Made by a program: the position numbers and the translations under genes. DNA of 64,000 nucleotides from GCA-2683135 sp964507445 (GTDB taxonomy: Bacteria > Planctomycetota > GCA-002687715), in the NCBI GenBank assembly GCA_964507445.1, contig CAZDQF010000024.1, forward strand, positions 6,440 through 70,439. The letters run 5' to 3'. The notes under the pieces were generated by a model that did no database searches, was not told where the DNA came from, and saw only the letters and a list, made by a program, of their open reading frames with translations. Numbering within the stretch: position 1 is the stretch's first letter; every line of letters starts with the position of its first letter. Shown one piece after another: positions 35,290 through 43,737 of the stretch.

Positions 35290-36549
35290 ATGACGTTCCT
35301 GGACGCCGTCTACCTGCTCGGCGCGACGGTCCTCGCTGTTCCCTACCTGCTGGTCCGTCTGGTTCGGCGCAAGCCGCTCGTCTCCCCGCTTCGTCGTCTG
35401 GGCTTCGTTCGCCCGACCGCGGCTGACGACCAGGATGTGGTCTGGGTGCACGGCGTGTCCGTGGGGGAGATCCTCGCCGCGCGCTCGCTGGTCGACGCAT
35501 TGGCGCCGCGTCGTGTGCTGGTCACCAGCACGACGGCGACCGGGCTCCAGGTCGCAAGGGAAACCTACGGTCACCTCGAGGTCCGTGAGTGCCCCTACGA
35601 CCTGTCGTTTGCGGTCAGGCGGTTCATCCGCAGAGCCCGGCCCCAGGCGCTGATCCTCATCGAATTGGAGCTGTGGCCCAACACGCTGGCCGCGTGCCGG
35701 GCCTCGAGCATCCCGGTGATCCTGGCCAACGGCAAGATCTCCGAGCGCAGCCTCCGGGGTTACCGCCGGGTTCTGAGGTGGCTACCGCGCTTTCTGGACT
35801 CCGTGCGCATGTTTCTCATGCAGGACGACACCTACGGAGCCCGTCTGGTGGAGCTGGGGGTGCCCCCGGAGCGGGTGCAGGTCACGGGCAACCTGAAGTT
35901 CGACAACGTCCGGTTTGAGCCGGGGAGGGACCGTCGCGCGAGCCTCCGGGCCGAGCACGGGTTCGCTCCTGAGGCTCCCATCGCGATCTTCGGCAGCACC
36001 CATCCGGGGGAGGAGGCGTTGATCCTGCAGGCCTGCGAGGAGGTGGCGAAGGGCGTGCCCGGGCTGCGGCTGGTGATGGTGCCGAGGCATCCTGAGCGGG
36101 TCCCCGAGGTGTCACGGATGGTGCGCCGAGCGGGCTGGTCAGTGGGGTTGCGCAGCCGCCCTGAGGAGGTGCGGGACCCGACCTGCCTGATTGTCGACAC
36201 CATGGGAGAACTCTCGACGCTGTACGGACTTGCGGACGTGGCGTTCGTCGGTGGTACGCTGGTTGGAGTGGGTGGCCACAACCTGTTGGAGCCCGCCGGG
36301 CAGGGGCTTCCCCTTGTCGTCGGGCCACACTTGGACACAGTACGGGAGAGCGCGGACGCGTTGCATGCGGCTGATGCCCTTACTGTCATCACGAGTTCCG
36401 ACTCGCTGGCCGCTGTCGTGAAGCGACTGCTGACGGAGCCTGGAGCGCGAGCGCGCTCCGCGGAGGGCGCTCGTCGGGTGGTGGAGCGGCACACGGGCTC
36501 CACGGAGCGTACGATGACCGCGCTGAACGGTTTACTTGGGAGCGTATGA
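35290..36549 (+). CDS. waaA: 3-deoxy-D-manno-octulosonic acid transferase
   Basis: A 419-residue inner-membrane-associated GT-B glycosyltransferase that adds Kdo to lipid IVA. An N-terminal hydrophobic helix (VYLLGATVLAVPYLLVRLV) anchors it; the acceptor loop HGVSVGEILAARSL carries the catalytic Glu; and VGGTLVGVGGHNLLEPAG is the CMP-Kdo binding signature. The length matches the family. It is strong evidence that the organism makes Kdo-type lipid A. It is 18 bases after secA, with GGGGAG near the start, and metK starts four bases after its stop. Confidence 0.94.
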   Translation: MTFLDAVYLLGATVLAVPYLLVRLVRRKPLVSPLRRLGFVRPTAADDQDVVWVHGVSVGEILAARSLVDALAPRRVLVTSTTATGLQVARETYGHLEVRECPYDLSFAVRRFIRRARPQALILIELELWPNTLAACRASSIPVILANGKISERSLRGYRRVLRWLPRFLDSVRMFLMQDDTYGARLVELGVPPERVQVTGNLKFDNVRFEPGRDRRASLRAEHGFAPEAPIAIFGSTHPGEEALILQACEEVAKGVPGLRLVMVPRHPERVPEVSRMVRRAGWSVGLRSRPEEVRDPTCLIVDTMGELSTLYGLADVAFVGGTLVGVGGHNLLEPAGQGLPLVVGPHLDTVRESADALHAADALTVITSSDSLAAVVKRLLTEPGARARSAEGARRVVERHTGSTERTMTALNGLLGSV

Positions 36550-36553
36550 CGAC

Positions 36554-37732
36554 ATGTCTGAGCCTGTTCTCTTCACCTCCGAGTCGGTGTCCATGGGGCA
36601 CCCGGACAAGCTGGCGGATCACATCTCCGATGCGGTGCTGGACGCGATGCTGGCCCAGGACCCCACCAGCCGCGTGGCCTGCGAGACCATGGTGACGACC
36701 GGCCTCGCGCTCATCGCCGGTGAGGTGACCTCCAAGGCGGTGGTGGACGTCCATCAGGTGGTTCGGGATACGATCCGCTGGGTGGGCTACACGGACGGCG
36801 GCATGGGCATGGACGCCGATTCCTGCTCGGTCCAGGTCGCCCTGGACAAGCAATCCCCGGACATCGCCATGGGCGTGAGCCGCGATGACCCGGACGAGCA
36901 GGGAGCCGGGGACCAGGGGATCATGTTCGGGTATGCCTGCAACGAAACCCCCGAGTTGATGCCCATGCCCATTCAGCTCTCCCACGGCCTCGTCAACGGC
37001 ATCACCGCGGACCGGAAGAACGGTAAGCAGGCGTGGCTGCGGCCGGACTCAAAGTCGCAGGTGACCATCGAGTATGCGGATGGCCAGCCCAAGCGTATCC
37101 ACACCGTCCTGATCTCCACCCAGCACAGTCCGGAGGTGACCCAGGACGAGATCCGTCAGTACGTCATGGACGACCTGGCCGCCAACACGTTGCCGGCCGA
37201 GCTGCTGGATGACCAGACCCTCTACCACGTGAACCCCACCGGCAACTTCGTCGTCGGCGGGCCCCACGGCGATTGCGGTCTCACGGGGCGCAAGATCATC
37301 GTGGACACCTACGGCGGCATGGGGCGACACGGCGGCGGGGCGTTCTCCGGCAAGGACCCCTCCAAGGTGGATCGGTCGGCCGCGTACGCTGCCCGTTGGG
37401 TGGCCAAGAACATCGTCGCCGCGGGCCTGGCCGATCGGGCCGAGATCCAGCTCAGTTACGCCATCGGTGTGGCCCAGCCGCTCTCGGTCCGGGTGATGAC
37501 GTTCGGCACCTCGGCCATCCCTGAGACCCGGATCGAAGAGCTGGTGCGGGAGCACTTCAATCTGACCCCGAGGGGCATCATCGACAGCCTGGAATTGCTG
37601 CGTCCGGTGTACTCGGCGACCGCTTCCGGAGGCCACTTCGGCCGTACTGGCGACGCGTTCACCTGGGAGCGGACGGACCGCGCGGAGGCTCTGCGGGAGG
37701 CCGCAGGTCTGGGCGCCGCCAGCGAGGGTTGA
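36554..37732 (+). CDS. metK: S-adenosylmethionine synthetase
   Basis: A 392-residue enzyme forming SAM from methionine and ATP. The family blocks are all seen: GHPDKLADHISDAVLD, the GAGDQGIMFGYA loop, GGAFSGKDPSKVDRSAAY with the phosphate-binding loop, and DLTPRG-like FNLTPRGII. The start is MSEPVLF at 36554; an in-frame start 18 bases earlier would lie within waaA. There is no sign of a SAM riboswitch, since the upstream space is occupied by waaA. It supplies SAM for miaB downstream. Confidence 0.97.
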   Translation: MSEPVLFTSESVSMGHPDKLADHISDAVLDAMLAQDPTSRVACETMVTTGLALIAGEVTSKAVVDVHQVVRDTIRWVGYTDGGMGMDADSCSVQVALDKQSPDIAMGVSRDDPDEQGAGDQGIMFGYACNETPELMPMPIQLSHGLVNGITADRKNGKQAWLRPDSKSQVTIEYADGQPKRIHTVLISTQHSPEVTQDEIRQYVMDDLAANTLPAELLDDQTLYHVNPTGNFVVGGPHGDCGLTGRKIIVDTYGGMGRHGGGAFSGKDPSKVDRSAAYAARWVAKNIVAAGLADRAEIQLSYAIGVAQPLSVRVMTFGTSAIPETRIEELVREHFNLTPRGIIDSLELLRPVYSATASGGHFGRTGDAFTWERTDRAEALREAAGLGAASEG

Positions 37733-37812
37733 TCCCCGCGCCCGGTTGCACCCCGTGATTCCAAAGTGATATCGTTGCGGAACCTGCACGCTGGCGACAG
37801 CAAGGAGCGTTC

Positions 37813-38475
37813 ATGAACTCATTCGTGGCCAAGAGAAGGGAGCAGGGGGGATTCACCCTGATCGAGCTGCTGGTGGTCATGGCCATCATCGCCACCCTGG
37901 CGGGGCTCGGCATGGTGGGCATCCCCGCGATCATCCGTGAGGCTGACAAGACCGCGGCGAAGGACCGCCTCAAGGAGGTCTATCGACTCCTGATGATCTA
38001 TGACGGCAACGAGAAGCGGTGGCCCCGGGAGCCCGGCGCCAAGTTCCCTCTCGCCGTACTGGAATCCAACATCCTGGACAGGGATGAGAAGTCCTGCGAG
38101 ATCTTCTTTGATCCCAGCCTCGACTTCGGTCCTGGTCCGGATTGCGAGAACTGCACCGAGGACGGCATCTCCTGGACCGGCCCCAGCTTCGAGGGTGGCC
38201 GCAGGTACTCGCCGGCCATGCGCAACGCCAACAAGCATGTGATCGTCTGCAACAAGGTGCCGCCGTTCCTGGGAGAGGATGATCTGGACTTCTTCCCTCA
38301 CGCGGGCAAGGGGATCGTCTACCTCACCGCAGGCGGTGCCGTGGACTGGATGGCCGCCGGAAAGTGGTGGCCCGACGGCAACGAAGGGGAGGACTACCCG
38401 GTCGTGGGACCGGAGTCCCAACTGGAGCAATTCGCTCGCATGGTCCCCTACGAGACCTGCGGCGACGAACAGTAA
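37813..38475 (+). CDS. Solitary prepilin-like (type II pseudopilin) protein
   Basis: A 220-residue protein with a class III signal: a short basic leader ending in GG, then FTLIELLVVMAIIATL. Prepilin peptidase should cut after Gly13. The rest is a soluble domain with many Cys (CEIFFDP, CENCTED, VCNKVP, YETCGDE) and a GGAVDWM strand as in DUF-type planctomycete pseudopilins. No secretion or pilus gene is near. GGAG is well placed before the ATG. A strong terminator follows the gene. The role could be in a type II-like apparatus or as a free pseudopilin; this cannot be told here. Confidence 0.85.
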   Translation: MNSFVAKRREQGGFTLIELLVVMAIIATLAGLGMVGIPAIIREADKTAAKDRLKEVYRLLMIYDGNEKRWPREPGAKFPLAVLESNILDRDEKSCEIFFDPSLDFGPGPDCENCTEDGISWTGPSFEGGRRYSPAMRNANKHVIVCNKVPPFLGEDDLDFFPHAGKGIVYLTAGGAVDWMAAGKWWPDGNEGEDYPVVGPESQLEQFARMVPYETCGDEQ

Positions 38476-38497
38476 CCCTGTCGCGTCCGCTGGCGAG

Positions 38498-38533
38498 AGA
38501 GCCCGCTGTTCTTCCGAGGACAGCGGGCTCTTT
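38498..38533 (+). terminator. Terminator after the pseudopilin gene
   Basis: A 14-bp stem starting AGAGCCCGCTGTTC and closing GGACAGCGGGCTCT, with a short loop and TTT after it. It lies 23 bases after the stop. Confidence 0.75.
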
Positions 38534-38927
38534 GCGTGAACGGTCGTCCGGCAGGGCCATAAGAAAGGGAGGGGCTCCGAAGAGCCCCTCCCTTTCAGGA
38601 ACTATCACCCAACACTTGCTCTGGCTAACACTAGCCAAACTCTTGGTGGCGGCCGTCGCCCGGGCGCCACGTTGTCTCACCCCTCTCTTCAGCATCCCGT
38701 GTGCCAAAGAGCCGCGCTCGCTGCGGTTCCTGGGCTTGCTCCAACCTGTTGGCTGTCAGTGAGATAAGGGGGGCGCTGTGAGGGCGTGGGAATTGGCCCC
38801 GGAATCCCCCTGTAAAGCGGTCCTTACGCCCCACCTCAGCGTGAGAGCAGGGCTGCGGGACGATCCGGCTCAACTTGAGAGGCCTCCGTCGCGTTCCTAA
38901 CATCCTGCTCTACCCTTCTCTGGAGAT
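38534..38927. other. 394-base intergenic stretch with a perfect hairpin
   Basis: It contains a perfect 15-bp inverted repeat at 38563-38596, smaller stems (TGGCTA/TAGCCA near 38622-38637; GTGGCG/CGCCAC near 38645-38669) and no protein gene that I can support. It might hold a small structured RNA or the leader of miaB; no known RNA family was recognised. Confidence 0.4.
38563..38596. repeat. Perfect 15-bp inverted repeat
   Basis: GAAAGGGAGGGGCTC / GAGCCCCTCCCTTTC with loop CGAA on the plus strand, which reads TTCG on the minus strand, a very stable tetraloop. No long T-tract follows on the plus side. Confidence 0.8.
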
Positions 38928-40268
38928 GTGCCGTTGACCCAGGCGACCCAGGTTCGCGCCCGCCCCACCGTGTTTCTCGAGGACCTGGGGTGCCAGATGA
39001 ACCGGCTGGACTCCGAGCTGGTGCTGGGCAAGCTCAAGAACGACGGGTACCAGCGGGTGGATACTCCTGCGGATGCGGACGTGGTCCTCTACTACACCTG
39101 CAGCGTTCGAGAGCACGCCGAAGACAAGGTCCACGGGCGGCTCGGTTCCCTGAAGCGGCTCAAGGACGAGCGTCCGGAGTTGATCGTGGGGGTCATGGGA
39201 TGCATGGCCCAGAACCTGAAGGACAAGATCTTCGAGAGAGCCCCACATGTGGATCTTGTGGTCGGAACGTCACGCTTTGAGGACGTGATCGAGCTCCTGG
39301 ATCAGGTCAAGGACGGCGAGCGCGTCCTGGCTCTCGATCGCAAGGAACTGTCCTTCGACCGCGACGTCTCGGTCCGCCCCCGTCGTGAGCAGGCGTTCAT
39401 CACCGCCATGCGGGGCTGCAACAAGTTCTGCACGTTCTGCATCGTGCCGTTCACCCAGGGGCGGGAGCGGAGTCGGCCGATCCCGGATCTGGTGGAGGAA
39501 GCCAGGCGCTTGCACGACGACGGCGCGGTGGAGCTCACCCTGCTGGGGCAGCGCATCGACACCTACGGCCTGGACCTCAAGGACGGGACCACTCTGGCGC
39601 GGCTGCTGACGCGCCTCCACGAGGAGGTGCCCGGGGTGCTGCGGATCAACTACATCACGTCGCACCCGAACCACATGACCGACGAATTGGCGCGGGCCGT
39701 GGCGGACCATCCGCGGGTGTCGCGGTACCTCCATCTTCCGGTCCAGTCCGGCAGCGACGCGGTCCTGCAGGAGATGAACCGCGGCTACACCGTTGACGAG
39801 TACCGCCGGGCTGTGGAGACCATGCGGAACCGGGTTGAGGGCCTCTCCATGGCCACGGACTGGATCGTGGGCTTCCCCGGCGAGACCGAGGCGGACTTCG
39901 ATCAGAGCGTCGCGCTGCTGCGGGAGATGGACTTCCAGGGGTCATTCGTGTTCAAGTACTCGCCTCGTTCCGGGACCCGCGCCTTCGACCGCGGCGACCC
40001 GGTGCCTCGGGAGGAGAAATCCCGGCGCAATCAGGTGCTGCTCCAGGAGCAGGAGGCCATCTCCCTGCGACGCAACCATGGTGTCGTGGGCGAGGAGGTG
40101 GACGTCCTGGTGGAGGGGCCCAGCAAACGGGACCCGGACAAGTGGATGGGACGGACGAACCGAAACCAGATCGTCTGCTTCCCCGCCGGACGGGACCTCA
40201 CCGGTCGCGTGGCTCGCGTGCGGGTCACCCGATGCACTGCGCTAACCCTGTTCGCAGAGCTCCTCTGA
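38928..40268 (+). CDS. miaB: tRNA-2-methylthio-N6-dimethylallyladenosine synthase
   Basis: A 446-residue radical-SAM methylthiotransferase modifying A37 of tRNAs. The N-terminal UPF0004 domain has the cluster cysteines (DLGCQMNRLDS, TCSVREHAEDKV, VMGCMAQ). The radical-SAM motif is CNKFCTFC (CxxxCxxC), with HLPVQSGSD and DWIVGFPGETE further on, and a C-terminal TRAM domain (residues about 375-446, VGEEVDVLVEGPSKR). The start is GTG at 38928; a TTG six bases later is also possible given TCTGGAG. Parental likeness to MiaB rather than RimO or MtaB is based on the CQMN motif. Confidence 0.93.
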   Translation: MPLTQATQVRARPTVFLEDLGCQMNRLDSELVLGKLKNDGYQRVDTPADADVVLYYTCSVREHAEDKVHGRLGSLKRLKDERPELIVGVMGCMAQNLKDKIFERAPHVDLVVGTSRFEDVIELLDQVKDGERVLALDRKELSFDRDVSVRPRREQAFITAMRGCNKFCTFCIVPFTQGRERSRPIPDLVEEARRLHDDGAVELTLLGQRIDTYGLDLKDGTTLARLLTRLHEEVPGVLRINYITSHPNHMTDELARAVADHPRVSRYLHLPVQSGSDAVLQEMNRGYTVDEYRRAVETMRNRVEGLSMATDWIVGFPGETEADFDQSVALLREMDFQGSFVFKYSPRSGTRAFDRGDPVPREEKSRRNQVLLQEQEAISLRRNHGVVGEEVDVLVEGPSKRDPDKWMGRTNRNQIVCFPAGRDLTGRVARVRVTRCTALTLFAELL

Positions 40269-40279
40269 GAAACGGAGTC

Positions 40280-41425
40280 ATGATGGTTGAAGCTGAGATC
40301 GACCAGGTGCTGGAACGAGCCATCCGACTCGCGAGGAAGGGGGCCGGATTCGTCGAGCCCAACCCGTTGGTGGGTGCGGTGGTGGTCAAGGACGGTGAGG
40401 TGGTCGGCGAGGGCTGGCACCGGGAATACGGCGGCCCTCACGCAGAGGTCGTGGCGTTGACCGCGGCCGGTGAGGACGCTCGTGGAGCGGACCTCGTCGT
40501 GACCCTGGAGCCGTGCTCGACCAAGGGCAAGACCGATCCCTGCACGGACGCCATCATCGCCTGCGGCATCAAGCGCGTGCTGTTCGCGGTCCCGGACCCG
40601 TCGCGAGAGAACGGGGGGCACTCCCGTGAGGTGCTCGAGGACGCCGGGATCGAGGTGATCGCCCTCGCCATGTCCGATGCGGTCGCCGCGGCGGGGGAGC
40701 TCATCAAGGACTTCGTCGCCTACAGATCCGGGACGCTGCCCTGGGTGGTCCTCAAGTGGGCCATGTCCGCCGACGGCAAGGTCGCCACGGTCACGGGAGA
40801 TTCTCGCTGGATCAGCAGTGAAGACAGCCGACGGGAGGTCCACGAGGAGCGGCGTCGGGCAGACGCCGTGGTGGTGGGCCGCGCCACGGTGCGCACCGAC
40901 GATCCGGAGCTGACCGTCCGCATGTGCGAGGGCAACGGCCATGTGGCCGTGCGGGGTGTCCTGGACTCCGGGTTGCACCTGGACCCCACGTGCAAGCTCG
41001 CCATGTCCGCCGGGGATGTGCCCACCTGGGTGTTCCATTGCGCGGGTGAGGAGGCTGATGATCGCCGGGCTGCCCTGGAGGCCCTGGGAGTTCGGGTGAT
41101 CGGTGTCGCCCCCGGCACGGGCGGGCGCCTGAACCTGAAGGAGGCCCTGGCCCACCTGCGATCCGCCGGCCTGCATCGCATCCTGGTGGAAGGGGGCCCC
41201 ACGGTGCATGGCGCCCTGCTGTCCGAGGGCCTGGCGGATTGGGCCCGTGTCTATGTATGCCCCATGCTCATCGGTGGCATCACCGCTCCCGGCCCCGTGG
41301 CCGGAGCGGGGTTCCCGACCATCGACGACGCCGCCTGGTTGTCCGATCTCCACCTCCGCATCGTGGGGAGTCCGGCCTCCGACTTCGTCATCGAGGGGCG
41401 CATCGGCGGCAACGGAAAGCGCTGA
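40280..41425 (+). CDS. ribD: Bifunctional riboflavin deaminase/reductase
   Basis: A 381-residue protein for the second and third steps of riboflavin synthesis. The N-terminal deaminase has the zinc site PHAEVVAL and EPCSTKGKTDPCTDA, and the C-terminal reductase (about 150-381) has VVLKWAMSADGKVA, ADAVVVGRATVRTDDPELTVR and RILVEGGPTVHGALLS. The length fits the bifunctional form. It starts at ATGATG, with GGAG just upstream, 11 bases after miaB. The other rib genes are not in the window. Confidence 0.95.
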   Translation: MMVEAEIDQVLERAIRLARKGAGFVEPNPLVGAVVVKDGEVVGEGWHREYGGPHAEVVALTAAGEDARGADLVVTLEPCSTKGKTDPCTDAIIACGIKRVLFAVPDPSRENGGHSREVLEDAGIEVIALAMSDAVAAAGELIKDFVAYRSGTLPWVVLKWAMSADGKVATVTGDSRWISSEDSRREVHEERRRADAVVVGRATVRTDDPELTVRMCEGNGHVAVRGVLDSGLHLDPTCKLAMSAGDVPTWVFHCAGEEADDRRAALEALGVRVIGVAPGTGGRLNLKEALAHLRSAGLHRILVEGGPTVHGALLSEGLADWARVYVCPMLIGGITAPGPVAGAGFPTIDDAAWLSDLHLRIVGSPASDFVIEGRIGGNGKR

Positions 41426-41429
41426 GCCG

Positions 41430-41618
41430 GTGTCCTCCCGCCGCGTCGGGCCGTTGTCCGCTCTCGGGGCCCTTCTGGTCTTCCTGGCCACCTTCGCCTT
41501 GTGCCTCTTCGGGACCGCGGGCGTGGTCCTCGTGGTCGGCCTTCTCATCCTTGCGGACGTCGTCGTTGGCCTCTGCAAGGGCGACCTCAAGGTCCGGGTC
41601 AGGCGTCCTCGCTGGTAG
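41430..41618 (+). CDS. Small two-helix membrane protein
   Basis: A 62-residue hydrophobic protein (MSSRRVGPLSALG start) with two membrane helices (about residues 9-29 and 31-48) and a basic tail ending in RVRRPRW. It begins with a GTG four bases after the ribD stop, so it is probably cotranscribed. I recognise no family. The frame is also open inside ribD, so coding is not certain; the hydrophobic pattern and location are the only support. Confidence 0.45.
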   Translation: MSSRRVGPLSALGALLVFLATFALCLFGTAGVVLVVGLLILADVVVGLCKGDLKVRVRRPRW

Positions 41619-41794
41619 TCGGGCAATTCAGCGGACGCTGCGCCAAGGGTCAGGTCAGGTCTGTGGTCCGCATGGTGCGGGCGCCGGATGCTCCAGTCGG
41701 ATTCAGTCCTGACGCGCTCTTCAGAGATGCGTCTCTACGGCGCGCCACGACGGTCTCCGGGCGGCGGCAACGACTGGAGTGTCCGGTATCTATC

Positions 41795-42142
41795 TCAGCC
41801 GAGCACACCCTTGTGCCAGCTGATGACACCGTCTGCGGCGCTGAGGATCAGGTCGAAGCGTACGGACGTGTCGGGCGCCAGGCCGGCCCTTCGTGCCAGG
41901 TGTCGCCAGGCTCGCTGGAGCCTCAGGGCCTTGGCGCGGTCGACGGACAGGTCCGCCTGGATGCGATGGCGACGCCGGTAGCGGACCTCCACCACGACGA
42001 CCACGGGACCCTCTCGGAGCAGCAGGTCGATCTCGTCCTGCCCGCAGCGGAGATTGCGCCCGATCACGCGCAGGCCTCTCCGCTTCAAGAAGCGGGCCGC
42101 CCGACGTTCCAGCCTGTGGCCCGTGCGCCATCCGGTCAGCAT
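41795..42142 (-). CDS. yraN: YraN/UPF0102 family endonuclease-like protein
   Basis: A 115-residue protein with the YraN restriction-endonuclease-like fold: RTGHRLERRAARFLKRRGLR, RNLRCGQDEIDLLLREG and VVVVEVRYRRR match the conserved E-x(n)-EID-x(n)-VEVK/R pattern. The usual Lys in VEVK is Arg, and the usual GEID reads DEID with an inserted base of QD. In other bacteria it is linked with DNA uptake or rRNA operon neighbours but has no clear function. It lies 34 bases downstream of yajC on the same strand. Confidence 0.8.
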   Translation of the reverse strand: MLTGWRTGHRLERRAARFLKRRGLRVIGRNLRCGQDEIDLLLREGPVVVVVEVRYRRRHRIQADLSVDRAKALRLQRAWRHLARRAGLAPDTSVRFDLILSAADGVISWHKGVLG

Positions 42143-42176
42143 CCCCGCAGCTTAAGCGGCAGGGGGGACAGCGGGC

Positions 42177-42542
42177 TCAGCTCGCCTGCTCGGCGGCCTT
42201 CTCTTTCGGGCTTGCGGTCTTGGCGCTGTCCTTGGAGGAACCGCTGCCTTCGTCCAGGACCCGCACCACCGCGTCCCGCACGACACGGAGCTTGGCCCCA
42301 TCGAGATCCAGGACCACCTCGTGTTCACGGACGTCCCGGATCTTGGCCACGATTCCACCTTGGGTGAGGACCTTGTCGCCCTTGCCGAGAGCTGCCCGCA
42401 TGGCCGCCTGCTGCTTGCGTTCCTTGCTCTGTGGCCGGATCAGGAGGAAGTAGAAGATCACGAACATCAGCGCCAGGGGCACCAACATGTCCGTGAATCC
42501 GCTTTGCTGAAGCAGGTACGACGCGGAGGGGTAGTCACACAT
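42177..42542 (-). CDS. yajC: Sec translocase accessory protein YajC
   Basis: A 121-residue inner-membrane protein of the SecDF-YajC complex. One helix (about 20-36, VPLALMFVIFYFLLI) is followed by the family motif RPQSKERKQQ, the GDKVLTQGGIVAKI beta hairpin and a charged tail. SecD and SecF are not in the window. The start at 42542 is the first Met of a good N-terminus; an upstream extension is antisense to mnmA. A divergent promoter region of about 90 bases lies between yajC and mnmA. Confidence 0.88.
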   Translation of the reverse strand: MCDYPSASYLLQQSGFTDMLVPLALMFVIFYFLLIRPQSKERKQQAAMRAALGKGDKVLTQGGIVAKIRDVREHEVVLDLDGAKLRVVRDAVVRVLDEGSGSSKDSAKTASPKEKAAEQAS

Positions 42543-42633
42543 AATGAACAACGTTATGTGGGATCCGGTGTCCGGGCAACCGGGCTCCCCGGGTGTCTCG
42601 GATCCTGCTAAGAAGGGGGCGGTTCTCCGAGCT

Positions 42634-43737
42634 ATGACCACCCCAACCACACCTCAGCGCATCCTGGTCGCCATGAGCGGCGGGGTGGATTCCAGCGTCG
42701 CCGCCGGTCTCCTGGTGGAGCAGGGATTTGACGTTGTGGGAGCGTTCATGCGCAACGGCGTGAAGGCCAACCCGGCCCGCTCCCATCGCCAGGGTTGTTG
42801 CGGTCTGGATGACGCCTCCGACGCTCGGAGGGTGGCGGATCGGCTGGGGATCCCGTTCTACGCGTTGAACTTCGAGGATGCGTTCGAGGAGCTCATCGGC
42901 GACTTCGTCCATGCCTATGCGGAGGGGCGGACGCCGAACCCGTGCATCGAGTGCAACCGCAAGTTCAAGATGGGGGCCTTGCTGCATCTGGCGCGCCGCC
43001 TCGATGCGTCGGCGGTGGCCACGGGCCACTATGCTCGCATCGAAAGGCGAGCCGATCGGTGGTGCGTGGCCCAGGGCGCGGACGTGGACAAGGACCAGTC
43101 CTACGTCCTGTTCGGCCTGGACCAGGACGTGTTGGAGCACACCCGGCTCCCTCTTGGTCATCTGACCAAGCGGGAGGTGCGTCGCCACGCGCGACGGCTG
43201 GAGCTTCCTGTAGCGGAGAAACCCGAGAGCATGGAGATCTGCTTCGTGCCCACCGGGGACTACCGCGATGTGCTGCGGGAGCGCGCAGGAGACGTGCTAC
43301 GGCCCGGCCCCATTGTCGATCAATCAGGGGTCGTCATCGGGCGGCATGATGGGACCGCGTCTTTCACGATCGGGCAGCGGCGGGGTCTGCCTGGGGGGCA
43401 GCGGGACCCGATCTACGTCACCGCCCTCGATCCGGAGACGGCCACCGTCACCGTCGGGGACAAGGGGGACCTGCTGAGGACCCGGTTCGTCGTGCGCGAC
43501 GTGGTGTGGTCCGGGGAGGCGCCGCCGCCACGGGGGACCGTCCTGCGTGGGCGCATGCAGATCCGTGCGCATCATGAGCCCGTTCCTGCGGCGGTGACCG
43601 CCGTGGGCGACGACACGCTGGATGTGGTGCTGGATGCGCCCGTCGAGGCGGTGACTCCGGGACAGGCCGCCGTCCTCTACGGCGAAGATCGGGTCCTGGT
43701 GGGGGGCTGGATCACCCGGGAAGAGGTGGCGGTGTGA
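42634..43737 (+). CDS. mnmA: tRNA-specific 2-thiouridylase MnmA
   Basis: A 367-residue enzyme that puts sulfur on U34 of tRNAs for Lys, Glu and Gln. The PP-loop is MSGGVDSSVAA, the first catalytic Cys lies in PNPCIECNRKFK, the second in PESMEICFV, and ATGHYARIE and DQSYVLFGL are characteristic. The C-terminal central and OB-like domains are complete (GQRRGLPGG; GQAAVLYGEDRVLVGG). The start is MTTPTT at 42634. Its stop overlaps the next gene by four bases (GTGA). With miaB, this gives two anticodon-loop modification enzymes near each other. Confidence 0.96.
   Translation: MTTPTTPQRILVAMSGGVDSSVAAGLLVEQGFDVVGAFMRNGVKANPARSHRQGCCGLDDASDARRVADRLGIPFYALNFEDAFEELIGDFVHAYAEGRTPNPCIECNRKFKMGALLHLARRLDASAVATGHYARIERRADRWCVAQGADVDKDQSYVLFGLDQDVLEHTRLPLGHLTKREVRRHARRLELPVAEKPESMEICFVPTGDYRDVLRERAGDVLRPGPIVDQSGVVIGRHDGTASFTIGQRRGLPGGQRDPIYVTALDPETATVTVGDKGDLLRTRFVVRDVVWSGEAPPPRGTVLRGRMQIRAHHEPVPAAVTAVGDDTLDVVLDAPVEAVTPGQAAVLYGEDRVLVGGWITREEVAV

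Noticed and set aside
36300..36553. SAM riboswitch before metK
   Set aside because: The sequence upstream of metK is the coding end of waaA, with only four bases between the genes, and no SAM-riboswitch core is visible.
38364..38762. Plus-strand frame of 132 codons across the end of the pseudopilin gene and the spacer
   Set aside because: It runs through a terminator and a perfect hairpin, and its translation is Arg/Pro-rich without features.
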